DNA from: Listeria ivanovii subsp. ivanovii
Lineage (GTDB): Bacteria; Bacillota; Bacilli; Lactobacillales; Listeriaceae
Direction of reading: 5' to 3'
Length of the DNA stretch: 64,000 bases
Assembly: GCF_900187025.1 (NCBI RefSeq)
Contig: NZ_LT906478.1
Coordinates: 1,286,001 to 1,350,000 of the forward strand
Part shown: piece after piece, positions 49,411 through 57,773 of the stretch
Layout of the letters: every line of letters begins with the position of its first letter
How positions within the stretch are numbered: the first letter of the stretch is position 1
Notes under the pieces: generated by a model
Databases searched by the model: none
The model's input: only the letters and a program-made list of their open reading frames with translations
Told to the model about the DNA's origin: nothing
Made by a program: the position numbers and the translations under genes

Positions 49411-50949
49411 TTGAGCTTCCAAGAACAATATGTCTTTTGGCGCCTAACCAACTATTTCTTGGGTATTGAAAAATACCGTTTAATCCATCTTCACGAAGAG
49501 AAACAAGAACTTTGGTTAGAAAATACAAGTCAGAAAAAAAGACCAGTCATCCGTATTCAAATGAAAGAATTAAGTTGGGCTAATGTAGTAGAGCGTGACG
49601 TTACCCATACTATGCACGTCTCTGAGAATCTTCGGAAGCAGATGGGGCGCCTTAAGTTGCCGCTTATTAATATTTATATAACTCCATTTGAACCAATGGG
49701 TGATATTTCACCTTATTTTGGAAAGCCAATTACTTCTCCAAATGAAAAAGTGAAAATAGAGAATATTTTACTGGCAAATGAACAAATGAAAGAACAGCTA
49801 AACACTTTTATTAAATCTTTGGAATTACCGGAAGACGCTTTTATTCTTCCAGATGAAATAACAAAAGAAATGGTAACAAAAGAACGTGAACAAGTAATTA
49901 CGTATATTACTACAAAAGTAAATGAAGAACAAAAAGTTGCTAGAAATTCAAAACCAACTGTAACTTATGCATTTATCGGATTATTAATTGCCGCTTTTCT
50001 ATGGGTTACTTTCCAAGGTGGAACGACTGATTCCTTTAATTTAATTAAATGGGGTGGAAAGTTCAATCCACTTATCTATGCTGGTGAATGGTGGCGCTTT
50101 ATTACACCAATTTTTCTTCATAGTGGTTTAATTCATTTAGCTTCCAATGCAGTGATGCTTTATATCGTAGGTGCTTGGGCAGAACGTATTTATGGAAAAT
50201 GGCGTTATGTGCTTATACTAATTTTAGGTGGTATTTGTGGTAATATAGCCAGTTTCGCTTTAAATATGAATTTATCTGTTGGTGCCAGTACAGCGGTATT
50301 TGCCGTAATGGGAGCACTGTTGTATTTAGTTGTATTAAAACCAAATGTTTATGCAAAAACAATCGGTGTTAGCATTGCTTCGCTTGTAGCAGTGAACTTA
50401 TTGCTGGATGTATTTTCTTCTCAAATCGATATTGCCGGGCATATTGGTGGATTAGCTGGCGGATTTTTGCTGGCAGGCGCCTTATCACTCCCGAATCAAT
50501 TCTTCCATTGGCGTCGTCTTGCGTATGGTATATCGCTTGTTGGAATTACTATTTTATTTCTTTACTTTGGTTTTCAAAAAGGAACGCAGCAATATGATCC
50601 GGCACAAGCCAACTATGCTGTACAAAAATATTTACAAGATGACAACAAAAGCGAAGCAACTAAGATTTCTGCTAATTTGATTGAAAGTGGAAGTGCAGAT
50701 GCTTATTCATATACGTATGCGGCATCTATTGCATTACAAGATAAACAAGTAGATACAGCAGAGGAAATGGCGAAAGAAGCAATCAATATTGATAAAGACT
50801 TACCAGAACCACATTATTATTTATCAGTTTGTTATCAAATAAAAGGCGATAAACAAAATGCAATAAAAGAAGCAGATATTGCTAAACAACTTTCTAACGA
50901 CCCATTTTTCGATTCTTATTACGATAAGTTAACAGAAACAAAAGAATAA
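49411..50949 (+). CDS. gluP: Rhomboid-family intramembrane serine protease GluP
   Basis: A 512-residue polytopic protein. A cytosolic N-terminal domain (about 1-180) precedes seven membrane segments with the rhomboid dyad: GASTA (S293) and AGHIGGL (H344). The C-terminal extracytoplasmic or cytosolic part (about 410-505) carries TPR-like repeats. The B. subtilis homologue YqgP cleaves the magnesium transporter MgtE under manganese stress. TTG 49411 is chosen because AGCAGGGAA precedes it; ATG 49393 has no ribosome site. Confidence 0.92.
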   Translation: MSFQEQYVFWRLTNYFLGIEKYRLIHLHEEKQELWLENTSQKKRPVIRIQMKELSWANVVERDVTHTMHVSENLRKQMGRLKLPLINIYITPFEPMGDISPYFGKPITSPNEKVKIENILLANEQMKEQLNTFIKSLELPEDAFILPDEITKEMVTKEREQVITYITTKVNEEQKVARNSKPTVTYAFIGLLIAAFLWVTFQGGTTDSFNLIKWGGKFNPLIYAGEWWRFITPIFLHSGLIHLASNAVMLYIVGAWAERIYGKWRYVLILILGGICGNIASFALNMNLSVGASTAVFAVMGALLYLVVLKPNVYAKTIGVSIASLVAVNLLLDVFSSQIDIAGHIGGLAGGFLLAGALSLPNQFFHWRRLAYGISLVGITILFLYFGFQKGTQQYDPAQANYAVQKYLQDDNKSEATKISANLIESGSADAYSYTYAASIALQDKQVDTAEEMAKEAINIDKDLPEPHYYLSVCYQIKGDKQNAIKEADIAKQLSNDPFFDSYYDKLTETKE

Positions 50950-50961
50950 GAGGTTTTTACT

Positions 50962-51174
50962 ATGAAAACAGTATATGATGTTGCTCAATTGTTAAGAAAG
51001 CATGGCATTATCGTGTATTTAGGAAAGCGACAATATGACATTGAAATGATGGAATATGAGATAACGGAACTTTTCAAACATAATATTCTAGATAGAGAAG
51101 TTTTTGCTAGTGCGAGAAGCATTTTAAAACAAGAGTTAATTAAGGAACAACGAAAAAATAGTAGTTTAAACTAA
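50962..51174 (+). CDS. yqgQ: YqgQ family protein
   Basis: A 70-residue helical protein of the DUF910/YqgQ family, with the characteristic YDVAQLLRKHGIIVYLGKRQYDIEMMEYEI. The family folds as a three-helix bundle and may bind nucleic acid, but no function is established. It lies 12 nt after gluP and 25 nt before glcK, the same order as yqgP-yqgQ-glcK in B. subtilis, so the three form an operon. Confidence 0.9.
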   Translation: MKTVYDVAQLLRKHGIIVYLGKRQYDIEMMEYEITELFKHNILDREVFASARSILKQELIKEQRKNSSLN

Positions 51175-51199
51175 ATTGACTATAAGGAGAACAGAAGTA

Positions 51200-52168
51200 A
51201 TGAACAAAAAATTAATTGGTGTAGATTTAGGCGGCACAACAGCAAAATTAGCAATCTTAACAAAAGATGGCGAAATCGAAGAAAAATGGACAATTGATAC
51301 AAATATTGATGATAATGGTTCGCATATCGTAAAAGACATTGGTGACTCAATCAATCAAAAATTGACAGATTTACAACTAGATAATGATATCTTTTATGGG
51401 ATCGGAATGGGGACTCCTGGTACTGTTAACTACGAAACTGGAACTGTAAAAGGTGCTTATAATTTAAACTGGGCAGAAGAACAAAATGTGAGTGAAGACT
51501 TAGAAAAAATTACTGGATTAAAAATCACTTTAGACAATGATGCAAATGTTGCAGCTCTTGGTGAACGCTGGAAAGGCGCTGGAGAAGGTGGTGCAAATGT
51601 TGTATTTGTAACGCTTGGAACTGGTGTTGGCGGTGGAATCTTTGCAGAAGGAAAAATATTGCATGGTGTTCGAGGTGCAGCTGGTGAAATTGGCCATGTG
51701 ACTGTAGTTCCAGAAAACGGCTATGACTGCACTTGTGGTAAGAAAGGCTGTTTGGAAACAGTGGCCTCAGCGACAGGAATCGTTCGAGTTGCAAAAGATT
51801 TAGCGAAAGAATTTACTGGTGAATCAAAACTTAAAGAAGCAATCAAAAATGAAGAAAACATTACTTCTAAATTGATTTTCGAATTAGGTGCTGAAGGAGA
51901 CGAGTTAGCTAAAAAAACAATTGATAAAATTTCTTTCTATTTAGCTCTTGCGCTCAGCCATATTGGCAACATGTTAAATCCAGAAAAGATTATTATTGGT
52001 GGCGGAGTTTCAGCGGCAGGAGATCAGTTACTTACCCCTGTTAGAAATTATTTTGAAACAATGGTATTCCCAGCAGTGAAAGAATCAACCAAATTATCTA
52101 TTGCGACAAAAGGGAATGACGCAGGGGTAATTGGAGCTGCTTGGTTAGCAATACCAATTGAAGATTAA
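51200..52168 (+). CDS. glcK: Glucokinase (ROK family)
   Basis: A 322-residue ROK glucokinase that phosphorylates free intracellular glucose. The N-terminal ATP-binding GVDLGGTTAKLAIL, the ROK signature around EIGHVTVVPENG and the CTCGKKGCLETVAS zinc-binding region are all present. ATG 51200 follows AAGGAGAA; the frame extends eight codons upstream. It ends the gluP-yqgQ-glcK operon and has a strong terminator. Confidence 0.94.
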   Translation: MNKKLIGVDLGGTTAKLAILTKDGEIEEKWTIDTNIDDNGSHIVKDIGDSINQKLTDLQLDNDIFYGIGMGTPGTVNYETGTVKGAYNLNWAEEQNVSEDLEKITGLKITLDNDANVAALGERWKGAGEGGANVVFVTLGTGVGGGIFAEGKILHGVRGAAGEIGHVTVVPENGYDCTCGKKGCLETVASATGIVRVAKDLAKEFTGESKLKEAIKNEENITSKLIFELGAEGDELAKKTIDKISFYLALALSHIGNMLNPEKIIIGGGVSAAGDQLLTPVRNYFETMVFPAVKESTKLSIATKGNDAGVIGAAWLAIPIED

Positions 52169-52178
52169 TTATTTCTAC

Positions 52179-52216
52179 AAGCTACAATAATACTCCATTA
52201 TTGTAGCTTTGTTTTT
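52179..52216 (+). terminator. Terminator of glcK
   Basis: AAGCTACAATAA (52179-52190) and TTATTGTAGCTT (52198-52209) form a perfect 12-bp stem; TGTTTTT follows. Confidence 0.9.
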
Positions 52217-52242
52217 ATGAAGTGAATCTTTCTATGGGCTTT

Positions 52243-52268
52243 GTTTTAGCTTACTATGAAAAGGGTAA
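52243..52268 (+). promoter_or_regulatory. Candidate sigma-B promoter of the lipoprotein gene
   Basis: GTTTTA (52243-52248) and GGGTAA (52263-52268) are separated by 14 nt, close to the sigma-B consensus, about 30 nt before the start of the downstream lipoprotein gene. Confidence 0.6.
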
Positions 52269-52299
52269 AATTTTAGCATAGAGAGATTGGAGGCAAAAG

Positions 52300-53391
52300 A
52301 TGAGAAAATCAACTACTATTTTGCTTATCGTCATATCAATGGGCTTGATTTTTATCTCTTTTGGTTGCGCGAAGGAAAAAGAAACGCCAAAAAAGACAAC
52401 AAAAGATGTCCAAGCTATTCAAATTAAAACAAAGGAATTTCAGCGGGTTGTTGGATGGCTATCAAAAGACTCTGTTTTGCTTCAAACTAAAGCAAAAGGA
52501 CTCAGTTATTTCGATGAATTAAATATCTATACAGGAAAAAAGCGAACTATCTTTCATACAAAGGAATCAATCTCGGAAGTTCAAATTAGCCCAGATTATA
52601 GAAATATGTTACTTTATTCCGCTGAGTCAAGTGAGAAAGCAGCGATGAGGATAATTGATTTAGATGATGGAAGTATTGTTGCCTCAAGAGAAACAGATCC
52701 ACTTACAACTAATTTTTACTGGAACGATGAATCTCCTGAAAAAATAATGTTAGTAATTTATAGTCCAGAATGGGATTTTCATGTAGAAAATTGGGATTAT
52801 ACACTAAATCAAGTTGATAAAGTGGATTTAGTTTCACCATTTGTTTCTTGGTATGGAGATAATTTAATCATTTCAAATAACAAGGATAAACCAGATGATG
52901 AACTAGGAAACTTATATTTACAAGATATTCGAGATAATTCTAATAAGAGTTTAATTGTGGCAAATATTATGCAATTTGCTGTCCATGATAATGTTCTAAT
53001 TACAATAGAGAAGTCGTCTGATGAGAAATTATTGTATGAATTTAGAACAATTGGTTTTCAAAATTTTTATTCCTATACTTCAGCTCGAGAATACGATGAA
53101 TTGGGCACTTTTGTTCCATATTTCGATGCGAATTTTGATAAAAATGCCTTTCTGACATTTGAACCCTATGAGAGCGCTAAAATAAGTGGGAATCAGAATG
53201 AATATAAGTTAGTAAAGGTTAATCCGACGACTAATAAAGAAACAACTGTTTTAGACTTGATGGATAATCAACCGATATTATCCTATGAAACAGGAAACTT
53301 AATTCTCTATGGTTACCTCTATGACAAAGTAATAAACACTAAAACAGGTAAAATGTATAATTTAGTTAATACTCCAACAAAATCATTTTAA
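52300..53391 (+). CDS. Lipoprotein, YqgU-like
   Basis: A 363-residue exported protein. The N-terminus (MRKS, then a hydrophobic stretch) ends in the lipobox ISFGC at residues 19-23, so C23 should be lipidated after SPase II cleavage. The mature part shows repeated YISPDYRNMLLYS-like beta-strand units (for example QISPDYRNMLLYSAES), suggesting a beta-propeller. The position after glcK matches yqgU of B. subtilis and lmo1340. Function unknown. ATG 52300 follows TTGGAGGC. Confidence 0.78.
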   Translation: MRKSTTILLIVISMGLIFISFGCAKEKETPKKTTKDVQAIQIKTKEFQRVVGWLSKDSVLLQTKAKGLSYFDELNIYTGKKRTIFHTKESISEVQISPDYRNMLLYSAESSEKAAMRIIDLDDGSIVASRETDPLTTNFYWNDESPEKIMLVIYSPEWDFHVENWDYTLNQVDKVDLVSPFVSWYGDNLIISNNKDKPDDELGNLYLQDIRDNSNKSLIVANIMQFAVHDNVLITIEKSSDEKLLYEFRTIGFQNFYSYTSAREYDELGTFVPYFDANFDKNAFLTFEPYESAKISGNQNEYKLVKVNPTTNKETTVLDLMDNQPILSYETGNLILYGYLYDKVINTKTGKMYNLVNTPTKSF

Positions 53392-53392
53392 C

Positions 53393-53428
53393 AACGAATT
53401 CCTATTTTTTAGGGTTCGTTTTTTTTAG
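53393..53428. terminator. Bidirectional terminator between the lipoprotein gene and comGG
   Basis: AACGAATTCCT (53393-53403) pairs with AGGGTTCGTT (53411-53420) with one bulge, followed by eight T. It overlaps the end of comGG on the minus strand. Confidence 0.7.
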
Positions 53429-53741
53429 CTATAATGATATTTTTCGAAAGCAGGTAGCCATTCTCTAAAAGAATATGGCATTTGAATTCATTAGATTTAT
53501 TATTGATAGACGCACATTTAATCTCAGAACGACCATATGTTTCTGTAAAATTTGATTGGACAGATGCTTTTTTCATTTTTATAATGGTTAAATTAAGTTC
53601 CGCTGAAGCCAAGTAATAGTTTTGAATCATCTTTTCATATTCTACCTGCCTTTTAAAAATAGAAACGCTACCAGTAACAATTAAGATAGTTAGTAAAGCG
53701 ATAAAGATAGTAAAAGGAAGGGTAAATGCATTTGGTTTCAT
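53409..53741 (-). CDS. comGG: Competence pseudopilin-like protein ComGG
   Basis: A 110-residue protein with an N-terminal membrane segment (about 6-26) preceded by NAFTLPF, a degenerate prepilin-like start. It is the last gene of the comG operon; in B. subtilis ComGG is a minor pseudopilin that helps assemble the DNA-uptake pseudopilus. Sequence conservation in this family is low, so the name rests mainly on position. ATG 53741 overlaps the comGF stop by 4 nt. Confidence 0.8.
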   Translation of the reverse strand: MKPNAFTLPFTIFIALLTILIVTGSVSIFKRQVEYEKMIQNYYLASAELNLTIIKMKKASVQSNFTETYGRSEIKCASINNKSNEFKCHILLENGYLLSKNIIIAKKNEP

Positions 53742-54205
53742 GGCTGTTCCTTTGTTTTGGGTAATGGAAAGTGTGAGGTATAGAATGTCGAATCCGAGAA
53801 AATAACTTCCAAAATTAATTGATTATTATTTTTTATAAACTGCCATTCTTTTATTTGGGTTAATAAAGGCTCATGTCCTTTGCCATCAACTTGTCGTCTT
53901 AGTAAGTTACTAAATTTTGTATAAGTGATTTTTTTATTTTCTACTTGAAAAGATAGCTGCTCTTTTTCTACTTTAACATTGCTTGCTTTTCCCCACTCTA
54001 ATCGCATCTGTATTAAAAAAAGTTGCCATTCAGTCGTTTGATCTAAATTACTAAGTTCGATAGTTTTGTGATAACATTGAAAAAATAGTGGTATAAGCGA
54101 GCTAATGCTTAAAATAATTGTAATAGAGAGGATAGTCTCAAGAAGTGTAAATGCTGGAGAACCATCTTTATAATATACATTTTTCTGTCCGTTTATTTTT
54201 TGCAC
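53738..54205 (-). CDS. comGF: Competence minor pseudopilin ComGF
   Basis: A 155-residue type IV pilin-like protein. The prepilin motif is PAFTLLETIL, with cleavage expected between A and F, followed by a membrane helix (to about residue 43) and a beta-rich C-terminal domain with LEWGKASNV. Translation starts at GTG 54205; AAGGAGG lies 11 nt upstream, a slightly long spacing. It overlaps comGE and comGG, so the set is translationally coupled. Confidence 0.88.
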   Translation of the reverse strand: MQKINGQKNVYYKDGSPAFTLLETILSITIILSISSLIPLFFQCYHKTIELSNLDQTTEWQLFLIQMRLEWGKASNVKVEKEQLSFQVENKKITYTKFSNLLRRQVDGKGHEPLLTQIKEWQFIKNNNQLILEVIFSDSTFYTSHFPLPKTKEQP

Positions 54206-54452
54206 AAATTTGAATGCCTCCTTTTTCTTGATAACTTTTTATTTGATTATCATTAAAATTGATGGGGATACTATCATGTAGTAATAATTCACTATGCTCA
54301 AACAGCTTTTGATGGAGCTCACTTAATCCTTTTTCTTGCTCTATTCTTTGAAATATAGTTATAGAGAGAGGTAGTAAAAAGCTGCAAATTAAGGAGAATA
54401 ACAAGAGAGAAACCATACTTTCAACTAAAGAAAATCCATTAATCCAGTTCAA
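54168..54452 (-). CDS. comGE: Competence minor pseudopilin ComGE
   Basis: A 94-residue pilin-like protein with the prepilin motif GFSLVES, cleavage expected after G, then a membrane helix with VSLLLFSLICSFLLPLS. TTG 54452 is chosen because AAGGGG lies about 10 nt upstream inside the comGD end; a TTG seven codons further upstream would lie inside that ribosome site. It overlaps comGD and comGF. Confidence 0.83.
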   Translation of the reverse strand: MNWINGFSLVESMVSLLLFSLICSFLLPLSITIFQRIEQEKGLSELHQKLFEHSELLLHDSIPINFNDNQIKSYQEKGGIQICAKNKRTEKCIL

Positions 54453-54867
54453 TTCTAAAGCGCCCCTTTCCAATTTGAAATATTAATTTGTAGTTTTTAG
54501 CTTTACCAATAAAGCGAACGGTAGTAAAACGATTGATAGAACCGTCCAAACCTGAGAAACGAAATTTTTCTGATCTACTCTGATTTAATTTTAGTGAATT
54601 AGAAAATGAGACAGTGATAAGGGAATTATTTATTGTAGCAGCTGTTAATTGATTTTCAGGGGGCGAAAAAGTAATCATCGTCTCTTGGCCACTTGTAATC
54701 GCATATAGCTGGGCATAATATATAGTAGCTTTCATTTCTTCTAATAATTGTTTTTCGGTAAGTGTTGAAATGGTATTTGATATCGGGAAGATAGTTAGGG
54801 TTACCATAGTAAGGCTAATAGATAAGACTAGTAACATTTCTAATAATGTAAAAGCGTTAGTTTTCAT
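54439..54867 (-). CDS. comGD: Competence minor pseudopilin ComGD
   Basis: A 142-residue pilin-like protein with NAFTLLEML at the N-terminus (cleavage A5-F6, E10 as the usual glutamate of the helix) and a beta-rich C-terminal part of the GspH type. ATG 54867 overlaps the comGC stop by 4 nt (ATGA). ComGD is a minor component of the competence pseudopilus. Confidence 0.9.
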   Translation of the reverse strand: MKTNAFTLLEMLLVLSISLTMVTLTIFPISNTISTLTEKQLLEEMKATIYYAQLYAITSGQETMITFSPPENQLTAATINNSLITVSFSNSLKLNQSRSEKFRFSGLDGSINRFTTVRFIGKAKNYKLIFQIGKGRFRIELD

Positions 54868-55187
54868 TTGTTTTCGGAAACATTTCCTGATCTATCGATT
54901 GTAATGCTATTTCCATTAGGACATGATTTTTGATTAGCTTTTAAGTAACCACCACTTACTAAATCACTAACTGAGGGCATTGCATTTTTTTCTAGTTGAT
55001 AAGATTGAACTTGACCTTGAACCATCGAAACAAATGCCTCACAGCCTTTGTTATTAATAGATTTACTTTGTGAAACGATATTTGGAATGGTTAATAACAA
55101 TAAAACACTAACAACTAATAAAACAATAAGCATTTCCACTAAAGTAAAACCACGTTCATCACGCCAATCTATTTTTCTTTTAAACAT
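54864..55187 (-). CDS. comGC: Competence major pseudopilin ComGC
   Basis: The 107-residue major subunit of the DNA-uptake pseudopilus. The prepilin peptidase site is RGFTLVEMLIVL (cleavage G13-F14, E18 at +5), followed by a membrane helix, and a cysteine pair (NKGCEAF, QKSCPNG) that can form the disulfide known in B. subtilis ComGC. ATG 55187 follows AAAGGAGG; the frame runs on upstream through the comGB end without a ribosome site. Confidence 0.95.
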   Translation of the reverse strand: MFKRKIDWRDERGFTLVEMLIVLLVVSVLLLLTIPNIVSQSKSINNKGCEAFVSMVQGQVQSYQLEKNAMPSVSDLVSGGYLKANQKSCPNGNSITIDRSGNVSENK

Positions 55188-55201
55188 GTAGACTTCCTCC
55201 T

Positions 55202-56233
55202 TTAAATTTGATTTACCATCGAAAACATTGGATATAAAATAGAGAGATAAATGGATATGATTAAAATACCAATAATAATAAATACGACAGGTTGAATAAA
55301 AGAGAATAATTTTTCTGTTTTTAGTAAAGCTTTTTGGTGACAAAGATTGTAGTAAAATAGTAATTCTTCGGCTAAACGTCCATTCTTTTCTCTATGAGCA
55401 ATAATATAATAAAGTTCTTTTTCAAAAATAGGCATTTGTGCTAAGGCTTTTGTTAAAGGGAAACCTTCCTCAAGGGAGGAGAGAATTCGTTTTGCAATTA
55501 CCTGGAAAAATTGTGGGGAAGACTTACTTTCGAATAATTGCATAATATGAGTAATAGACAATCCGCTTTTTAAAAGATAGCCCATTTCACGCGAAAAAAC
55601 CTGTGAATAATGAATTCGTGAAAATTGACATATATAAGGAATGCGACAATAAAAATAAGCCCGTTGATAAGCATTTTTTTGCTTTTGCTTTTTGATAAAG
55701 AAACGGATGCTTAAAAAAAGCAAAAGCAAGAAGGCTCCTAAAATAATTGGGACTTTTTCTAGTAAAAAATAAGTGAAGCTTGATTCCATTGAACCATTAC
55801 TAGATAATTGCGCGAATAAAAGCTCGAACTTGGGAAGTAGAAAGATTCGTAGTAAAAAGAAAACTAAAATAACGGTAGAGAACAATACGAGAGGGTATTG
55901 GAAAGCTTTTTTTAAAGCAGTTTGTTCCTCTGCTTTTCGCTGCATATGAAGGCCGGTTTCTCGAACTGTTTGAATGAAAAAGCCGTGACTCGTGGCATAG
56001 TGAAGTTGAGAACATATAAACTCCGGAAAACCATTTTGTTGAAGTGAATGAGCAAAGGAATTCCCGAGCGAGAGAGAGGCAATAATTTTTTCATAACGAG
56101 TATGTTCTTTTGGAGAAGTGATGGTCAAATAGCTAATTGTAGCTTCGAGAGAAAATCCTTTATCGAGTAAACTAGCGGTTCTGATTAAAAACTCGCCATC
56201 ATCTTTCCAGTTAATCCTTTTAAAAAAAGCCAT
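55202..56233 (-). CDS. comGB: Competence inner-membrane platform protein ComGB
   Basis: A 343-residue GspF/PilC-type polytopic membrane protein. Two copies of the GspF domain are visible (GEFLIRTASLLDKGFSL and SREMGYLLKSGLSITHI starts), each followed by membrane helices. It anchors the pseudopilus and ATPase ComGA. ATG 56233 lies within the last codons of comGA (14-nt overlap); the ribosome site is weak (AGAAAG), so translation depends on coupling. Confidence 0.93.
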   Translation of the reverse strand: MAFFKRINWKDDGEFLIRTASLLDKGFSLEATISYLTITSPKEHTRYEKIIASLSLGNSFAHSLQQNGFPEFICSQLHYATSHGFFIQTVRETGLHMQRKAEEQTALKKAFQYPLVLFSTVILVFFLLRIFLLPKFELLFAQLSSNGSMESSFTYFLLEKVPIILGAFLLLLFLSIRFFIKKQKQKNAYQRAYFYCRIPYICQFSRIHYSQVFSREMGYLLKSGLSITHIMQLFESKSSPQFFQVIAKRILSSLEEGFPLTKALAQMPIFEKELYYIIAHREKNGRLAEELLFYYNLCHQKALLKTEKLFSFIQPVVFIIIGILIISIYLSILYPMFSMVNQI

Positions 56234-57233
56234 AAGCAATTTCTTTCTGTTGAATTTCTTGAAGCGTATGTTTAGGCTTAGTTTGTTGTTTATTGGATTG
56301 GAAGTAGGACTGAATATTTTGTTTAGATAAAACTTCATAAATAGCGGTTCTTTTCCTTTCCAAATGGCTACAGTTCGGATGACACTTGGGGCCGCAATAA
56401 ACACAATATAGATGGACTAGTTGTTGAAAACTAATGCCTAGTAAACATTGAGCAAGTTCCTCCTGACTGATACCAAATTCTAGCAATCTTAATAAAACAC
56501 CGTAAGAATCGCCTGCGTGAACAGTACTTAAAACTAAATGTCCAGTTAATGCGGCACGAATAACCATTTTTGCTGTTTCTTCATCCCTAATTTCTCCAAT
56601 AATTAAAATATCGGGGTCATGACGAAGAACTGCACGAATCAATGATGCATAGTTTAGATGTGCTTTTTCATTAATTTCAACTTGAAGAAATTCTGGAGAA
56701 TAATGTTCTACGGGATCTTCAATCGTTATAACCTGAAGTTCGGAATACTTCTTAATAAAAGAAACTAAACTATACATCGAGCTAGATTTCCCGCTGCCGG
56801 TGCTACCAGAAAATAAAAACAAGCCGGTTTGATTGGTGCATTGTCGAATAATTTGTTCGGTCAAATGTGGAAAAAGACTAGATTTCATAAACGGAATAGG
56901 ATTTTTATAACGGAAAATACGCATAACAAGGCTTTCTCGAAAGTCTTTATTTGGAATGGTAGAAAGTCTTAAAGCAACTTTTTCAACAGCCAGTTCTTTT
57001 TCATAACTTCCAGATTGCGGCTTTCTTTTTTCGCTTATGTCTAAAGCGGCTTGAAATTTAAGAAAAGAAATTAATTTTTCAGCAGTTTCTCTTGGGAGAT
57101 AACGGAGTGGGAATAAGGTTCCATGAACTCTTAGACGTAACAAATAACGGTCTTTGAAAGGGTGAATATGAATATCACTTGCATTAATTTTTACTGCTTG
57201 AGATAGAATATCATCCATTAATTTTTGTGGCAT
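56220..57233 (-). CDS. comGA: Competence traffic ATPase ComGA
   Basis: A 337-residue GspE/PilB-type secretion ATPase powering pseudopilus assembly. Walker A GSTGSGKSS, the Asp box ITIEDPVEH, Walker B DILIIGEIRD and the His box STVHAGDS are complete; a CVYCGPKCHPNC cysteine cluster follows, the tetracysteine zinc site of this family. ATG 57233 follows AAGGAGG by 5-6 nt; an upstream frame extension lacks a ribosome site. First gene of the comG operon. Confidence 0.94.
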   Translation of the reverse strand: MPQKLMDDILSQAVKINASDIHIHPFKDRYLLRLRVHGTLFPLRYLPRETAEKLISFLKFQAALDISEKRKPQSGSYEKELAVEKVALRLSTIPNKDFRESLVMRIFRYKNPIPFMKSSLFPHLTEQIIRQCTNQTGLFLFSGSTGSGKSSSMYSLVSFIKKYSELQVITIEDPVEHYSPEFLQVEINEKAHLNYASLIRAVLRHDPDILIIGEIRDEETAKMVIRAALTGHLVLSTVHAGDSYGVLLRLLEFGISQEELAQCLLGISFQQLVHLYCVYCGPKCHPNCSHLERKRTAIYEVLSKQNIQSYFQSNKQQTKPKHTLQEIQQKEIAYGFF

Positions 57234-57607
57234 AACAACCTCCTTACAAGTCATATTCTGCATACTTCTTTTAAATCCTTTGTTAGATTTTTTTCACAAA
57301 AAATAAAAAAGTGTTTTTATGGAGGTGAAATTAAAACTTAGCTACTAAATTTAAATAAAAATATCTTTTTCAATGAGTAATTCTGGCAAAAAAACTTTTT
57401 TTCTTTTAAGCTGTTTTCACAATCTTTGTGCACAGAGTCACATGCGTATGATTATACTGAATAAATACAATAAAACCCTTACATTCCGAACTAATATCTA
57501 AATTTAAGAATTTCTAGGGATAAAAACTAATTATTTGCCGAACAATAGAACTCATGATAAGCTATAGAAAAGGCAAATACATAATCGAATTAGCGGGTGA
57601 ATGTAAA
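57234..57607. other. Intergenic region between comGA and gcvT
   Basis: The 540-nt gap holds the comG upstream region (ComK-like boxes), an AT-rich divergent promoter zone with a TATACT near 57452, and the glycine riboswitch. No protein-coding gene is supported; a 66-codon frame over the riboswitch is a chance ORF. Confidence 0.75.
57305..57402 (-). promoter_or_regulatory. ComK-box-like AT repeats upstream of comGA
   Basis: Three AAAA-N5-TTTT elements lie upstream of comGA: 57305-57317, 57358-57370 and 57388-57400. The last two have centres 30 bp apart, about three helical turns, which is an allowed ComK AT-box spacing. The -10 and -35 of comGA are not obvious. Confidence 0.6.
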
Positions 57608-57698
57608 CAGAGAGACTGCAAAAATGCAGCGCCGACGGGGAAAGCATTTAGATGTGAAACTCTCAGGCAAAAGGATGTTTACGGGACGCAACTCTGGA
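57608..57698 (+). ncRNA. Glycine riboswitch (single aptamer)
   Basis: The conserved glycine-aptamer core is present: AGAGACTGC, GCGCCGACGGGGAAAGC, GAAACTCTCAGGCAAAAGGA and GGACGCAACTCTGGAG, with P1 formed by CAGAG (57608) and CTCTG (57692). Only one aptamer is visible, instead of the usual tandem pair. A terminator follows before gcvT, so glycine is expected to turn the gcv operon on. Confidence 0.93.
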
Positions 57699-57718
57699 GG
57701 TACTTTTGTTTCACGACA

Positions 57719-57746
57719 GGGCTTATGAATCATATAAGCCTTTTTG
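57719..57746 (+). terminator. Expression-platform terminator of the glycine riboswitch
   Basis: GGCTTAT (57720-57726) pairs with ATAAGCC (57734-57740), followed by five T, 28 nt before the gcvT start. It is probably prevented when the aptamer binds glycine. Confidence 0.85.
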
Positions 57747-57773
57747 CTATGTGAAAAAAAGGAGGATATAAAT

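Noticed and set aside
57554-57754. A 66-codon frame across the gcvT leader
   Set aside because: It runs through the glycine riboswitch and its terminator; no ribosome site and no recognisable protein.
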